A stretch of DNA of 5,911 nucleotides, taken from positions 1 to 5,911 of the forward strand of contig JBAZJM010000282.1 of NCBI GenBank assembly GCA_041651315.1, read 5' to 3'. The notes beneath the pieces were generated by a model, which did no database searches, was not told the origin of the DNA, and saw only the letters and a list, made by a program, of their open reading frames with translations. Of the stretch, positions 1 through 5,817 are shown one piece after another. The translations under genes were made by a program, and so were the position numbers. This DNA is from CAITYL01 sp041651315 (GTDB lineage Bacteria > Verrucomicrobiota > Lentisphaeria > Oligosphaerales > CAITYL01). Numbering within the stretch: the first letter of the stretch is position 1; the number at the start of each line of letters is the position of its first letter.

Positions 1-1
1 G

Positions 2-535
2 GCCGACATCAGCCTCAACGACATGGTCAATTTCGCCGCCATCAAGGCGCTGAAACTGCATCCGGCGGTCAATGCCGAGTTCATTGGCGGCAAGGTCTAC
101 ACGCGGCCGGCGGTGAACTTCGGGTTCGCCTGCGACACGCCCAAGGGGCTGATGGTTCCGGTCATCCGCAACGCCCAGAACCTGACCCTGAACCAGCTGG
201 CGGCGGCGACCAAGGCGATGGCCAAGGCGGCGCAGGAAGGCAAGATCAACCCCGACGACCTGGCCGGCGGCACCTTCACGGTGTCCAACCTCGGCGTGTT
301 CGGCATCTCCTCGTTCACCCCGGTGATCAACGCGCCGCAGGTGGCGATCCTCGGCGTGTGCGGCCTGGAACTGAAGCCGGTGCGCCGCAAGAGCGGCGAG
401 GTGGTCTTTGCCGAGCACATCGGCTTCTCGCTGACGCTGGACCACCGGGTCATTGACGGCGCGCCCGGCGCCAAGTTCCTCAAGACCCTGCGGGAGATCA
501 TCGAAAGCTTCGACCTCGTCTGCATGGCGGGGTGA
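2..535 (+). CDS. Dihydrolipoamide acyltransferase (E2) of a 2-oxoacid dehydrogenase complex, 3' part only
   Basis: This is the C-terminal 177 residues of an E2 core protein; the gene starts before the window, and frame 2 is open from the first base to the TGA at 533-535. E2 transfers the acyl group from lipoamide to CoA and forms the cytoplasmic core of the complex. The visible part is the 2-oxoacid dehydrogenase acyltransferase domain (CAT-like fold). It carries the PKGLMVPVIRNA strand, the TFTVSNLGVFGI segment, and the catalytic motif DHRVIDG near the end, with His at 443-445 and Asp at 455-457. Lipoyl and E1/E3-binding domains would lie upstream and cannot be seen. The E3 and E1 genes follow on the same strand, so a pyruvate dehydrogenase-like complex is likely, but the acyl substrate cannot be fixed from this fragment. 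An internal ATG at 23 is not the true start because homology continues upstream of it. Confidence 0.95.
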   Translation, partial: ADISLNDMVNFAAIKALKLHPAVNAEFIGGKVYTRPAVNFGFACDTPKGLMVPVIRNAQNLTLNQLAAATKAMAKAAQEGKINPDDLAGGTFTVSNLGVFGISSFTPVINAPQVAILGVCGLELKPVRRKSGEVVFAEHIGFSLTLDHRVIDGAPGAKFLKTLREIIESFDLVCMAG

Positions 536-548
536 CCTTATAAATACA

Positions 549-577
549 TTCACCACGAAGGCACGAAGGGCACGAAG
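549..577 (+). repeat. Left inverted repeat of GxxExxY cassette
   Basis: The 29-bp repeat begins TTCACCACGAAGG and contains three CACGAAG heptamers spaced 8-9 bp apart. It matches the reverse complement of 991-1019 at 26 of 29 positions. The symmetry continues imperfectly inward through ATCGAAG at 582-588, which pairs with CTTCGAT at 980-986, giving about 40 bp in all. Confidence 0.9.
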
Positions 578-601
578 ATAAATCGAAGGAAATTCGGAGC
601 G

Positions 602-973
602 ATGGAATTCGATCCGTTATCCAATCGCGTTATCGGTTGTGCATTGGAGGTGCATCGTGTGCTTGGGCCGGGGCTGCTTGAGTCGGTGTATGAAGAATGC
701 CTGGCCCGTGAATTGGCCGGGCAGGAGATCACGTTTCGGCGCCAAGCGGAATTGCCCATTGCCTACAAGGGAGAACTGATTTCTGCGACTTACCGTGTGG
801 ATCTGTTGGTGGAGGATCAACTCATCGTCGAACTGAAAAGCGTCGAGGAACTGATCCCCATCCATCATGCGCAACTGCTCACCTATCTGAAGCTGAGCAA
901 TCTTCGCACGGGTCTTCTCATCAACTTCAACGTATCTTTGCTGAAGCAAGGGATTAAGCGCCTTGTGCTTTGA
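602..973 (+). CDS. GxxExxY protein (PD-(D/E)XK nuclease fold family)
   Basis: This 123-residue protein matches the GxxExxY family, also known as the PDDEXK_3 domain, over its full usual length. The name-giving motif is GLLESVY at residues 24-30 (G24, E27, Y30). A nuclease-like core follows: D67 in YRVDLLV, then E77-L-K79 in IVELKS, then Q91 in HHAQLLTYL, then the conserved C-terminal GLLINFNV and GIKRLVL stretch. The acidic residues and lysine fit a PD-(D/E)XK active site, but the biological function of the family is not established. The ATG at 602 follows GGAG (596-599) closely and AAGGA (586-590) at better spacing. It sits between inverted repeats in the E2-E3 spacer, in the direction of the operon. 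Codon use is less GC-biased than in the neighbouring enzyme genes, consistent with later arrival. It is predicted to be soluble; no signal peptide or membrane segment is seen. Confidence 0.9.
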   Translation: MEFDPLSNRVIGCALEVHRVLGPGLLESVYEECLARELAGQEITFRRQAELPIAYKGELISATYRVDLLVEDQLIVELKSVEELIPIHHAQLLTYLKLSNLRTGLLINFNVSLLKQGIKRLVL

Positions 974-990
974 TCCCAGCTTCGATCCAA

Positions 991-1019
991 CTTCGTGTGC
1001 TTCGTGTCTTCGTGGTGAA
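991..1019 (-). repeat. Right inverted repeat of GxxExxY cassette
   Basis: This is the partner of 549-577, in inverted orientation with 26 of 29 matches, starting 17 bp after the GxxExxY stop codon. It holds three CTTCGTG-type units and ends in CGTGGTGAA. The last bases run directly into the AAAGGA used as the lpd ribosome-binding site. An RNA spanning both repeats could fold into a very long stem enclosing the GxxExxY gene. Confidence 0.9.
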
Positions 1020-1023
1020 AGGA
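1018..1023 (+). promoter_or_regulatory. Ribosome-binding site of lpd (decides the start)
   Basis: AAAGGA lies 11 nt before the ATG at 1035. It supports 1035 rather than the upstream in-frame ATG at 963, and it overlaps the outer end of the right cassette repeat by two bases. Confidence 0.65.
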
Positions 1024-1034
1024 TTTTAACGATC

Positions 1035-2387
1035 ATGTATGATTTGATTGTCATTGGCGCCGGGCCGGGCGGGTATGAGGCGGCGGCCTATGCCGCGACG
1101 CGGTTCGGCAAGAAAGTGGCGCTGATTGAGAAAAAGGCGCTGGGCGGCACCTGCCTGAATGTGGGCTGCATCCCGACCAAGACGCTGTTGCGGAGTGCGC
1201 GCGCCCTGGAGGACTGCCATGCGGCCGGCCTCTACGGCGTGGACGGCGCCGAGACGGCGAAGCTCGACCTGAAGAAGGTGCAGGCGCGCAAGGCCAAGGT
1301 GGTGGCGACCCTGAATAAGGGCATCGCCTCCATGTTGCAGAAGGCCAAGGTTGAGGTCATCACCGGCGAGGCCAAGCTGGCCGGTCGCGGCAAGGTGACG
1401 GTGGGCGACCGGACCTTGGAAGCCGCCAACATCCTGCTGGCCACCGGTTCCGCGCCGGCGGCGCCGCCGATTCCGGGGTTGAAGGACAACCCGGCGGTGG
1501 TCGATTCCACCGGTATTTTGGAAGTGCAGGAGGTGCCGGCGTCGCTGGTCGTCATCGGCGGCGGTGTGATCGGGCTGGAGTTCACCTGTTTCTTTGCCGA
1601 ACTGGGCACCAAGGTGACGGTGGTGGAAATGCTGCCGCGGATCGCGCCGGTGATTGACGAGGAGATTTCGAGCCGCCTGCAGCAGGCGATGAAGAAGACC
1701 GGTGTGGAGTTCAACCTCAACTGCAAGGTCAGCAAGGTCGAAGGCAACACGCTCACCTTCCTCGACCAGGCCGGGCAGGTGCAGACCCGCACGGCCACGC
1801 TGATCCTCAACGCCACCGGCCGCGTGCCGGTGTTGAAAGAGATTGGGCTGGAGGCGGCCGGCGTCGACTTTGACCGGCGCGGGGTCAAGGCCGACGAATG
1901 CGGGCGGACCAATGTGCCGGGCGTGTGGGCCTGCGGTGACGTCACCGGGCGCTGCCAGTTGGCGCACGCCGCCACCCGCGAGGGCATGGTGGCCGTCAAC
2001 AATATGTTCGGGCGGCCGGACCGCATGCGTTACAACGCGGTGCCGTCGGTGGTCTATACGCACCCGGAAGTCGCCAGTGTCGGCCGCACCGAGGATGAAT
2101 TGAAGAAGGCCGGTGTGGCGTACAAGAAGGCGCTGATGCCGATGGGCATTGCCGGCCGGTTCCTGGTCGAGTACGAGGGGCAGGCGGGCAGCGTCAAGGT
2201 GCTGGTGGGCGAGAAGTACGGTGAAGTGCTCGGCGTGCACATGATCGGCGGCGGCTGCGGCGAGTTCATCGCCACGGCGGCGGCCATGGTCGAGCTGGAG
2301 CAGCGCGTCGAGGACGTCCGCGAGATCATCTTCCCGCACCCGACCGTCAGCGAGGCGCTGAAGGAGACGATCCTGCATACGCATTGA
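1035..2387 (+). CDS. lpdA: Dihydrolipoamide dehydrogenase (E3)
   Basis: E3 is a cytoplasmic FAD flavoprotein that reoxidises the dihydrolipoyl groups of E2 and passes electrons to NAD+. From the ATG at 1035 the protein has 450 residues, slightly shorter than the usual 460-475. The N-terminal FAD-binding GAGPGG is at residues 8-13. The redox-active disulfide is C40/C45 in GGTCLNVGCIPTK. The NAD-binding GGGVIG is at 175-180, with an acidic E198 at the end of the next strand as expected for NAD. The second FAD contact is ACGDVTG around 299-305. The dimerisation domain has YTHPEVASVG at 341-350 and the catalytic H435/E440 dyad in HPTVSE. All catalytic residues are present. The segment HMIGGGCGEFI at 402-412 is unusually glycine-rich for this position. 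An in-frame ATG at 963 would add 24 residues of translated repeat and is rejected. The neighbouring E2 and E1 genes assign it to the 2-oxoacid dehydrogenase complex; sharing with other lipoamide enzymes is possible. Confidence 0.96.
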   Translation: MYDLIVIGAGPGGYEAAAYAATRFGKKVALIEKKALGGTCLNVGCIPTKTLLRSARALEDCHAAGLYGVDGAETAKLDLKKVQARKAKVVATLNKGIASMLQKAKVEVITGEAKLAGRGKVTVGDRTLEAANILLATGSAPAAPPIPGLKDNPAVVDSTGILEVQEVPASLVVIGGGVIGLEFTCFFAELGTKVTVVEMLPRIAPVIDEEISSRLQQAMKKTGVEFNLNCKVSKVEGNTLTFLDQAGQVQTRTATLILNATGRVPVLKEIGLEAAGVDFDRRGVKADECGRTNVPGVWACGDVTGRCQLAHAATREGMVAVNNMFGRPDRMRYNAVPSVVYTHPEVASVGRTEDELKKAGVAYKKALMPMGIAGRFLVEYEGQAGSVKVLVGEKYGEVLGVHMIGGGCGEFIATAAAMVELEQRVEDVREIIFPHPTVSEALKETILHTH

Positions 2388-2405
2388 GCGCGTTGCACGC
2401 TCAAT
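2383..2405 (+). terminator. Hairpin overlapping the lpd stop codon; weak terminator or mRNA-end structure
   Basis: ATTGAGCG (2383-2390) and CGCTCAAT (2398-2405) form a perfect 8-bp stem with a 7-nt loop, and the TGA stop codon lies inside the stem. No T-tract follows directly, so efficient intrinsic termination is not supported on its own. The next hairpin (2411-2423) is followed by GTTTT and could act together with it. Confidence 0.4.
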
Positions 2406-2408
2406 CAA

Positions 2409-2498
2409 GAGCGCCAACGGCGCGTTTTATAACAGCCTGGGGCAACGCCCCAGGTTTTGGAACGTAACCTTAATTAAGGGCTGAAAGCCCGTTTCATG
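2409..2498 (+). repeat. REP-like element, copy 1 (three hairpins, + orientation)
   Basis: The copy has three short-loop hairpins in a row. The first is GCGCC-AAC-GGCGC at 2411-2423. The second is CCTGGGGC-AAC-GCCCCAGG at 2436-2454, with a perfect 8-bp stem. The third is GGGCT-GAA-AGCCC at 2478-2490. It ends in CGTTTCATG just before the transposase start. Positions 2409-2458 match copy 3 at 3159-3208 in 49 of 50 bases. The T-runs after hairpins 1 and 2 could lower readthrough from lpd or protect its mRNA 3' end. Confidence 0.9.
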
Positions 2499-2502
2499 TC
2501 GT

Positions 2503-2958
2503 ATGCCTCAATCGCTTGCCAACGTCATCATCCATCTCGTGTTTAGCACGAAAGACCGGGCACCGGTACTCGGGCCGGCGGTCTTGGCGTCACTACATGC
2601 GTATTTGGCGACGGTGGTGCGGGAAGCGGGGTGCGATTGTCCACGGGTTGGCGGTTGCGCAGACCATGTGCATTTGGCTATCCGTCTCTCGCAGACAGAA
2701 TCGATAGCGCATCTTGTGGAAGAAATCAAAACCGCGTCTTCCCACTGGTTAAAAGGCCGTCAACTCCCCGAATTGGCGGGATTTTCGTGGCAGCGCGGAT
2801 ACGGCGTTTTTTCGGTTGGTCCGTCTGATTTGGCGGCATTACTGGCGTATGTCGACTGCCAGGAAGAGCATCATCGGACACGGACGTTTCAGGAAGAGTA
2901 CCGGGCGTTTCTCTCCAAGTACGGAGTTGAACATGATGAGCGATATATGTGGGACTGA
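2503..2958 (+). CDS. REP-associated tyrosine transposase (IS200/IS605-like HUH Y1 transposase)
   Basis: The 151-residue protein is a complete Y1 transposase-like enzyme that would nick and rejoin single-stranded DNA through a covalent tyrosine intermediate. The metal-binding HUH motif is H55-V-H57 in CADHVHLAI. The likely nucleophile is Y116 in LLAYVDCQEEHH, with the helix glutamine Q120 four residues later as usual for the family. The start MPQSLANVIIHLVFSTKDR and the end YGVEHDERYMWD are typical family ends, so the gene looks full length and potentially active. There is no clear Shine-Dalgarno before ATG 2503; the copy 1 hairpin GGGCTGAAAGCCC lies 12 nt upstream and could affect translation. 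Codon use is less GC-biased than in lpd and E1. The surrounding inverted REP-like copies point to a RAYT rather than a freely transposing IS, though the family boundary is not sharp. I see no tnpB-like gene. Confidence 0.92.
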   Translation: MPQSLANVIIHLVFSTKDRAPVLGPAVLASLHAYLATVVREAGCDCPRVGGCADHVHLAIRLSQTESIAHLVEEIKTASSHWLKGRQLPELAGFSWQRGYGVFSVGPSDLAALLAYVDCQEEHHRTRTFQEEYRAFLSKYGVEHDERYMWD

Positions 2959-2966
2959 TGGGAGGC

Positions 2967-3052
2967 GATGAAACGGGCCTTCAGCCCTCAACGTCAATAT
3001 GCTAAAACCTGGGGCGTTGCCCCAGGCTGTTATGAGATCGGGCCTTTGGCCC
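2967..3052 (-). repeat. REP-like element, copy 2 (inverted)
   Basis: This is the same three-hairpin element as copy 1, on the opposite strand. In + coordinates the hairpins are GGGCC-TTC-AGCCC at 2975-2987, CCTGGGGC-GTT-GCCCCAGG at 3008-3026, and GGGCC-TTT-GGCCC at 3040-3052. The 30-bp core at 3004-3033 is the exact reverse complement of 2429-2458. The outer hairpin differs from copy 1 by a compensated base-pair change. Confidence 0.88.
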
Positions 3053-3158
3053 TGCCAAAGCCCAATACAACCATAAGGGTTACGCTAACACCGAGTGATA
3101 GAAGAGGTCAGCCTTTTCCCCAAGTCCAGTATACGGAGAGCATAAGGCAATGGTTCAT

Positions 3159-3247
3159 GAGCGCCAACGGCGCGTGTTATAACAGCCTGGGGCAACGCCC
3201 CAGGTTTTAGGCCGTGTCACAACATAGGGTTGAAAGCCCGATTCATG
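3159..3247 (+). repeat. REP-like element, copy 3 (solo, + orientation)
   Basis: The three hairpins are GCGCC-AAC-GGCGC at 3161-3173, CCTGGGGC-AAC-GCCCCAGG at 3186-3204, and GGGTT-GAA-AGCCC at 3227-3239 (one G·T pair). The copy ends in CGATTCATG, like the CGTTTCATG end of copy 1, but no transposase follows; the next gene is E1. With copy 2 it forms an inverted pair separated by 106 bp, similar in layout to a bacterial interspersed mosaic element. Confidence 0.88.
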
Positions 3248-3282
3248 TTTTGAGAACCCCGAATAAAAACCACCAAACCACC

Positions 3283-3287
3283 AAGGA
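3283..3287 (+). promoter_or_regulatory. Ribosome-binding site of the E1 gene
   Basis: AAGGA lies 9 nt before ATG 3297, in an A-rich leader with few G residues. It confirms the chosen E1 start and suggests efficient translation independent of the upstream gene. Confidence 0.75.
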
Positions 3288-3296
3288 AAGCATCCG

Positions 3297-5762
3297 ATGC
3301 CGAAAATTCAAGAAATCCATCCCGAGGTCGTGTTCGCCAAGGACAAGATCAAGTTCAAGGACATCCTGGTCAATGCCTACGACAAGAGCATTGAGCAGGA
3401 GCTGAAGGCCAAGACGTTCACCACGGCGGACTTGGTCGCGATCTACCACGACATGTGCGTGCTGCGCGAGTTCGAGAACACCCTGAACGAGATCAAGATC
3501 AAGGGCAAGTACAAGGAGATCACCTACAACCACGCCGGTCCGGCGCACCTGTCCATGGGGCAGGAGTCGGCGGCGGTCGGCCAGGCCTTCGCGCTCAAGG
3601 TCGAGGACCACATCTTCGGCTCCCACCGCAGTCACAGCGAGATTCTCGCCAAGGGGCTGTCGGCGATCCGCGAACTGGATGACGCGGCGCTGACCAAGCT
3701 GATGAAGGACTTCTTCGGCGGCGCCACCCTCAAGGTGGTCGAGGCCGGGCACAGCGGCAGCGTCAAGGAACTGGCGCGCAAGTTCCTGATCTACGGCGCG
3801 TTCGCCGAAATTTTCGCCAAGGTCACCGGTTTCAACAAGGGCGCCGGCGGCAGCATGCACTGCTTCTTCACGCCGTTCGGCATCTACCCCAACAACGCCA
3901 TCGTCGGCGGCTCCGGCAGCGTCACCCCCGGCGCGGCGCTGTTCAAGCGGGTCAACCGCAAGCCCGGCATTGTCGTCTGCAACATTGGCGACGCCTCCTT
4001 TGGCTGCGGCCCGGTGTGGGAAGGCATCCAGTTTGCCAGCATGGACCAGTACCGTGAGCTGTGGGACAAGAGCCTGGGCGGCGGGTTGCCGATTCTCTTC
4101 AACTGTTTCAACAACCACTACGGCATGGGCGGCCAGACCTGTGGCGAGACCATGGGCTACAAGTTCCTGGCCCGCATCGGCGCCGGCGTCAATCCGGAAC
4201 AGATGCACTCTGAGCGTGTCAACGGCTACGACCCGCTGGCGGTGATCGACGCCGTCCGCCGCAAGAAGGCGATCCTCGCCGAGGGGCGCGGCCCGGTCCT
4301 GCTCGACACCGTCACCTACCGCGTCTCCGGCCATTCGCCCTCCGACGCCTCCAGCTACCGCAGCAAGGAGGAGATCGAGCGCTTCATCGCCGCCGATGCC
4401 ATTCCCGCCTACGCCAAGCGCCTGACCGAGGCCAAGGCCGCCTCCGCCAAGGAGCTGGGCGCGGTCAAGGACGGCGTGGACGGCCTGGTGTACGAGATGT
4501 TCAAGCTGGCCGTGGACATGGAGAAGTCGCCGCGTGACCCGCTGACCTCCGAGTTCCTCGGCACCGTCATGTTCTCCAATAAGAAAGTGGAGAAATTCGA
4601 CGACCGCCAGCCCGAGGTCAACCATCCGTATGCCGACAACCCGCGCGTCAAGCAGATCAAGGACAAGTTCCGCTTCGCCCTCGACGCCAGCGGCAAGCCG
4701 CACCCGAAGATGAAGCAGTACAACCTGCGCGACGGCCTCTTCGAGGCGGTCATGCACCGTTTCTACATCGACCCCACCCTGGTGGCGTTCGGTGAAGAGA
4801 ACCGTGACTGGGGCGGCGCCTTCGCCGTCTACCGCGGCATGACCGAGGCGCTGCCGTACCACCGGCTGTTCAACTCGCCGATCTCCGAGGCCGCCATTGT
4901 CGGCGCCGCGGTCGGTTACGCCCTGGCCGGCGGCCGGGCCATTGCCGAGCTGATGTACTGCGACTTCCTGGGCCGTGCCGGTGACGAGACCTTCAACCAG
5001 CTGTCCAAGTGGCAGTCGATGTCCGGCGGCATTCTCAAGATGCCGGTGGTGCTGCGCATCTCGGTCGGCGCCAAGTACGGCGCCCAGCACTCGCAGGAGT
5101 GGTCCGCGCTGCTCAACCACATTCCGGGCCTCAAGGTGGTGTATCCGGTGACCCCGTACGACGCCAAGGGCATGATGAACAGCGCCCTGGCGGGCACCGA
5201 CCCGGTGGTCTTCCTGGAAAGCCAGACCGCCTATGACATGGGCGAGATCTTCCACCAGGGCGGCGTGCCCGAGGGCTATTACGAGATCGACCTGTCCGAG
5301 CCGGACGTCAAGAAGGAAGGCAAGGACCTGACCATCATCACCTTCGGCCCGACCCTGTACAAGGCGATGGACGCCGCCAAGGAACTGGCCAAGTACGGCG
5401 TGGACGCCGAGATCATCGACCTGCGCACGGTCAACCCGCTGAACTACGACAAGCTGGTGGCCAGCGTCAAGAAGACCGGCAAGGTGCTGCTGGCCAGCGA
5501 GGCGGTCGAGCGCGGCAACGTCCTGCACAACGTGGCGGCGAACCTGACCCAGCTGTGCTTCGACCAGCTCGACGCCCCCCCGGTCGTGGTTGGCGCCCGC
5601 AACTGGATCAGCCCCGCGGCCGAGCTGGAGACCATGTTCTTCCCGCAGCCGGGCTGGCTGGTGGATCTCATCCATGAGCGCATCCTGCCGCTCAAGGGCT
5701 ACACGCCGAAGAGCAACCAGACGCTGGGCGAACTCCAGCGCCGCGCCCGCCTGGGCGTGTAA
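3297..5762 (+). CDS. 2-oxoacid dehydrogenase E1, fused alpha and beta subunits (pyruvate dehydrogenase type)
   Basis: E1 decarboxylates a 2-oxoacid with thiamine diphosphate and acylates the lipoyl groups of E2. The 821-residue protein joins two chains that are separate in most alpha2beta2 enzymes. The alpha part spans about residues 40-400: MGQESAAVGQAFAL at 87-100, GAGGSMH at 182-188, the thiamine diphosphate/Mg motif from G231-D232 to N272-N273, and the phosphorylation-loop-like YRVSGHSPSD through SSYRSKEEI at 341-360. A linker of about 70 residues leads to the beta part, about 475-821: FGEENRDWGG near 498-507, FNSPISEAAIVGAAVGYALAG at 525-545 (a transketolase pyrimidine-domain signature), YGAQHSQEW at 594-602 with the likely catalytic His, and a transketolase C-terminal domain from about 678 (DLTIITFGPTLYKA, IIDLRTVNPL). 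Insertions near 110-170 and 249-263 make the alpha part larger than usual. Pyruvate is the most likely substrate, but a branched-chain oxoacid or acetoin is not excluded. A strong terminator follows 22 bp after the stop. Confidence 0.93.
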   Translation: MPKIQEIHPEVVFAKDKIKFKDILVNAYDKSIEQELKAKTFTTADLVAIYHDMCVLREFENTLNEIKIKGKYKEITYNHAGPAHLSMGQESAAVGQAFALKVEDHIFGSHRSHSEILAKGLSAIRELDDAALTKLMKDFFGGATLKVVEAGHSGSVKELARKFLIYGAFAEIFAKVTGFNKGAGGSMHCFFTPFGIYPNNAIVGGSGSVTPGAALFKRVNRKPGIVVCNIGDASFGCGPVWEGIQFASMDQYRELWDKSLGGGLPILFNCFNNHYGMGGQTCGETMGYKFLARIGAGVNPEQMHSERVNGYDPLAVIDAVRRKKAILAEGRGPVLLDTVTYRVSGHSPSDASSYRSKEEIERFIAADAIPAYAKRLTEAKAASAKELGAVKDGVDGLVYEMFKLAVDMEKSPRDPLTSEFLGTVMFSNKKVEKFDDRQPEVNHPYADNPRVKQIKDKFRFALDASGKPHPKMKQYNLRDGLFEAVMHRFYIDPTLVAFGEENRDWGGAFAVYRGMTEALPYHRLFNSPISEAAIVGAAVGYALAGGRAIAELMYCDFLGRAGDETFNQLSKWQSMSGGILKMPVVLRISVGAKYGAQHSQEWSALLNHIPGLKVVYPVTPYDAKGMMNSALAGTDPVVFLESQTAYDMGEIFHQGGVPEGYYEIDLSEPDVKKEGKDLTIITFGPTLYKAMDAAKELAKYGVDAEIIDLRTVNPLNYDKLVASVKKTGKVLLASEAVERGNVLHNVAANLTQLCFDQLDAPPVVVGARNWISPAAELETMFFPQPGWLVDLIHERILPLKGYTPKSNQTLGELQRRARLGV

Positions 5763-5783
5763 CGGCGAAGCCCGTTGGTTTCG

Positions 5784-5817
5784 AAGCCCGCCGCCCGTCT
5801 GGGGTGGCGGGCTTTTT
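5784..5817 (+). terminator. Rho-independent terminator after the E1 gene
   Basis: AGCCCGCCGCCC (5785-5796) pairs with GGGTGGCGGGCT (5802-5813) in a 12-bp stem with one G·T pair and a 5-nt loop; the stem is extended by A5784-T5814. Five T residues end it at 5817. It closes the E1 transcript and seems to have served as the insertion point of the intron that begins at 5818. Confidence 0.92.

Larger units (their letters stand above)
549..1019. mobile_element. Putative GxxExxY cassette bounded by inverted repeats
   Basis: The cassette is a single ORF (602-973) flanked by 29-bp inverted repeats at 549-577 and 991-1019. It fills almost the whole gap between the E2 stop (535) and the lpd start (1035); without it the two genes would be about 28 bp apart, normal for an operon. 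GxxExxY genes with such CACGAAG-rich flanks recur in many environmental bacterial genomes, as far as I recall, which suggests a mobile or domesticated unit. No transposase is encoded and no clear target-site duplication was found, so the movement mechanism is unknown. The element boundaries are inferred from the repeats. Confidence 0.6.
2409..3052. mobile_element. RAYT/REP unit: Y1 transposase between inverted REP-like elements
   Basis: The transposase gene at 2503-2958 is bracketed closely by copy 1 (2409-2498, + orientation) and copy 2 (2967-3052, inverted), leaving only 4 and 8 bp between gene and repeats. This is the arrangement described for REP-associated tyrosine transposases (RAYTs), where the enzyme acts on single-stranded palindromic elements. 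The unit lies between lpd and the E1 gene. Classical IS200/IS605 elements would have subterminal hairpins at both ends and no accessory repeats elsewhere; the extra solo copy at 3159-3247 favours the RAYT interpretation. Confidence 0.75.
2959..3296. other. 338-bp non-coding stretch between transposase and E1 gene
   Basis: This stretch holds REP copy 2 (2967-3052), a 106-bp unique spacer (3053-3158), REP copy 3 (3159-3247) and a 49-bp E1 leader with a good ribosome-binding site. The spacer has a small GTTA-CGC-TAAC hairpin at 3079-3089 and nothing else I recognise. An 80-codon ORF at 2968-3210 runs through both repeats and is not a credible gene. No convincing -35/-10 pair was found, so the origin of the E1 transcript stays open. 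Confidence 0.7.

Noticed and set aside
963..1034. Upstream in-frame ATG as the lpd start, overlapping the GxxExxY stop
   Set aside because: The added 24 residues are translated cassette repeat, no ribosome-binding site fits it, and E3 proteins begin right before the GAGPGG motif, as from 1035.
1026..2417. A 463-codon open frame on the minus strand opposite lpd
   Set aside because: The translation is rich in H, R and L with no family features and is fully explained by the lpd gene on the + strand.
3053..3158. A promoter for E1 in the unique spacer
   Set aside because: AT-rich patches occur, but I could not find a -35 and -10 pair with acceptable sequence and spacing, so no promoter is annotated.
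2968..3210. An 80-codon ORF on the + strand between the transposase and E1
   Set aside because: It lies almost entirely in two REP copies and a unique spacer, and has no protein-like pattern.
2409..3247. CRISPR array suggested by three similar palindromic repeats
   Set aside because: There are only three copies, one is inverted, the spacing is irregular, each copy has three hairpins, and one interval contains a transposase gene; no cas gene is seen.
3266..3287. ACCACCA direct repeat before E1 as another cassette-type CACGAAG repeat
   Set aside because: It resembles the cassette arm only in the short CACCA string, lacks CACGAAG units and has no inverted partner nearby.
3243..5675. An 810-codon open frame on the minus strand opposite the E1 gene
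   Set aside because: It is an antisense shadow of a GC-rich gene with strong codon bias; the translation is low-complexity (rich in L, V, A, G, H, D) with no recognisable domain, while the + strand has all E1 motifs.
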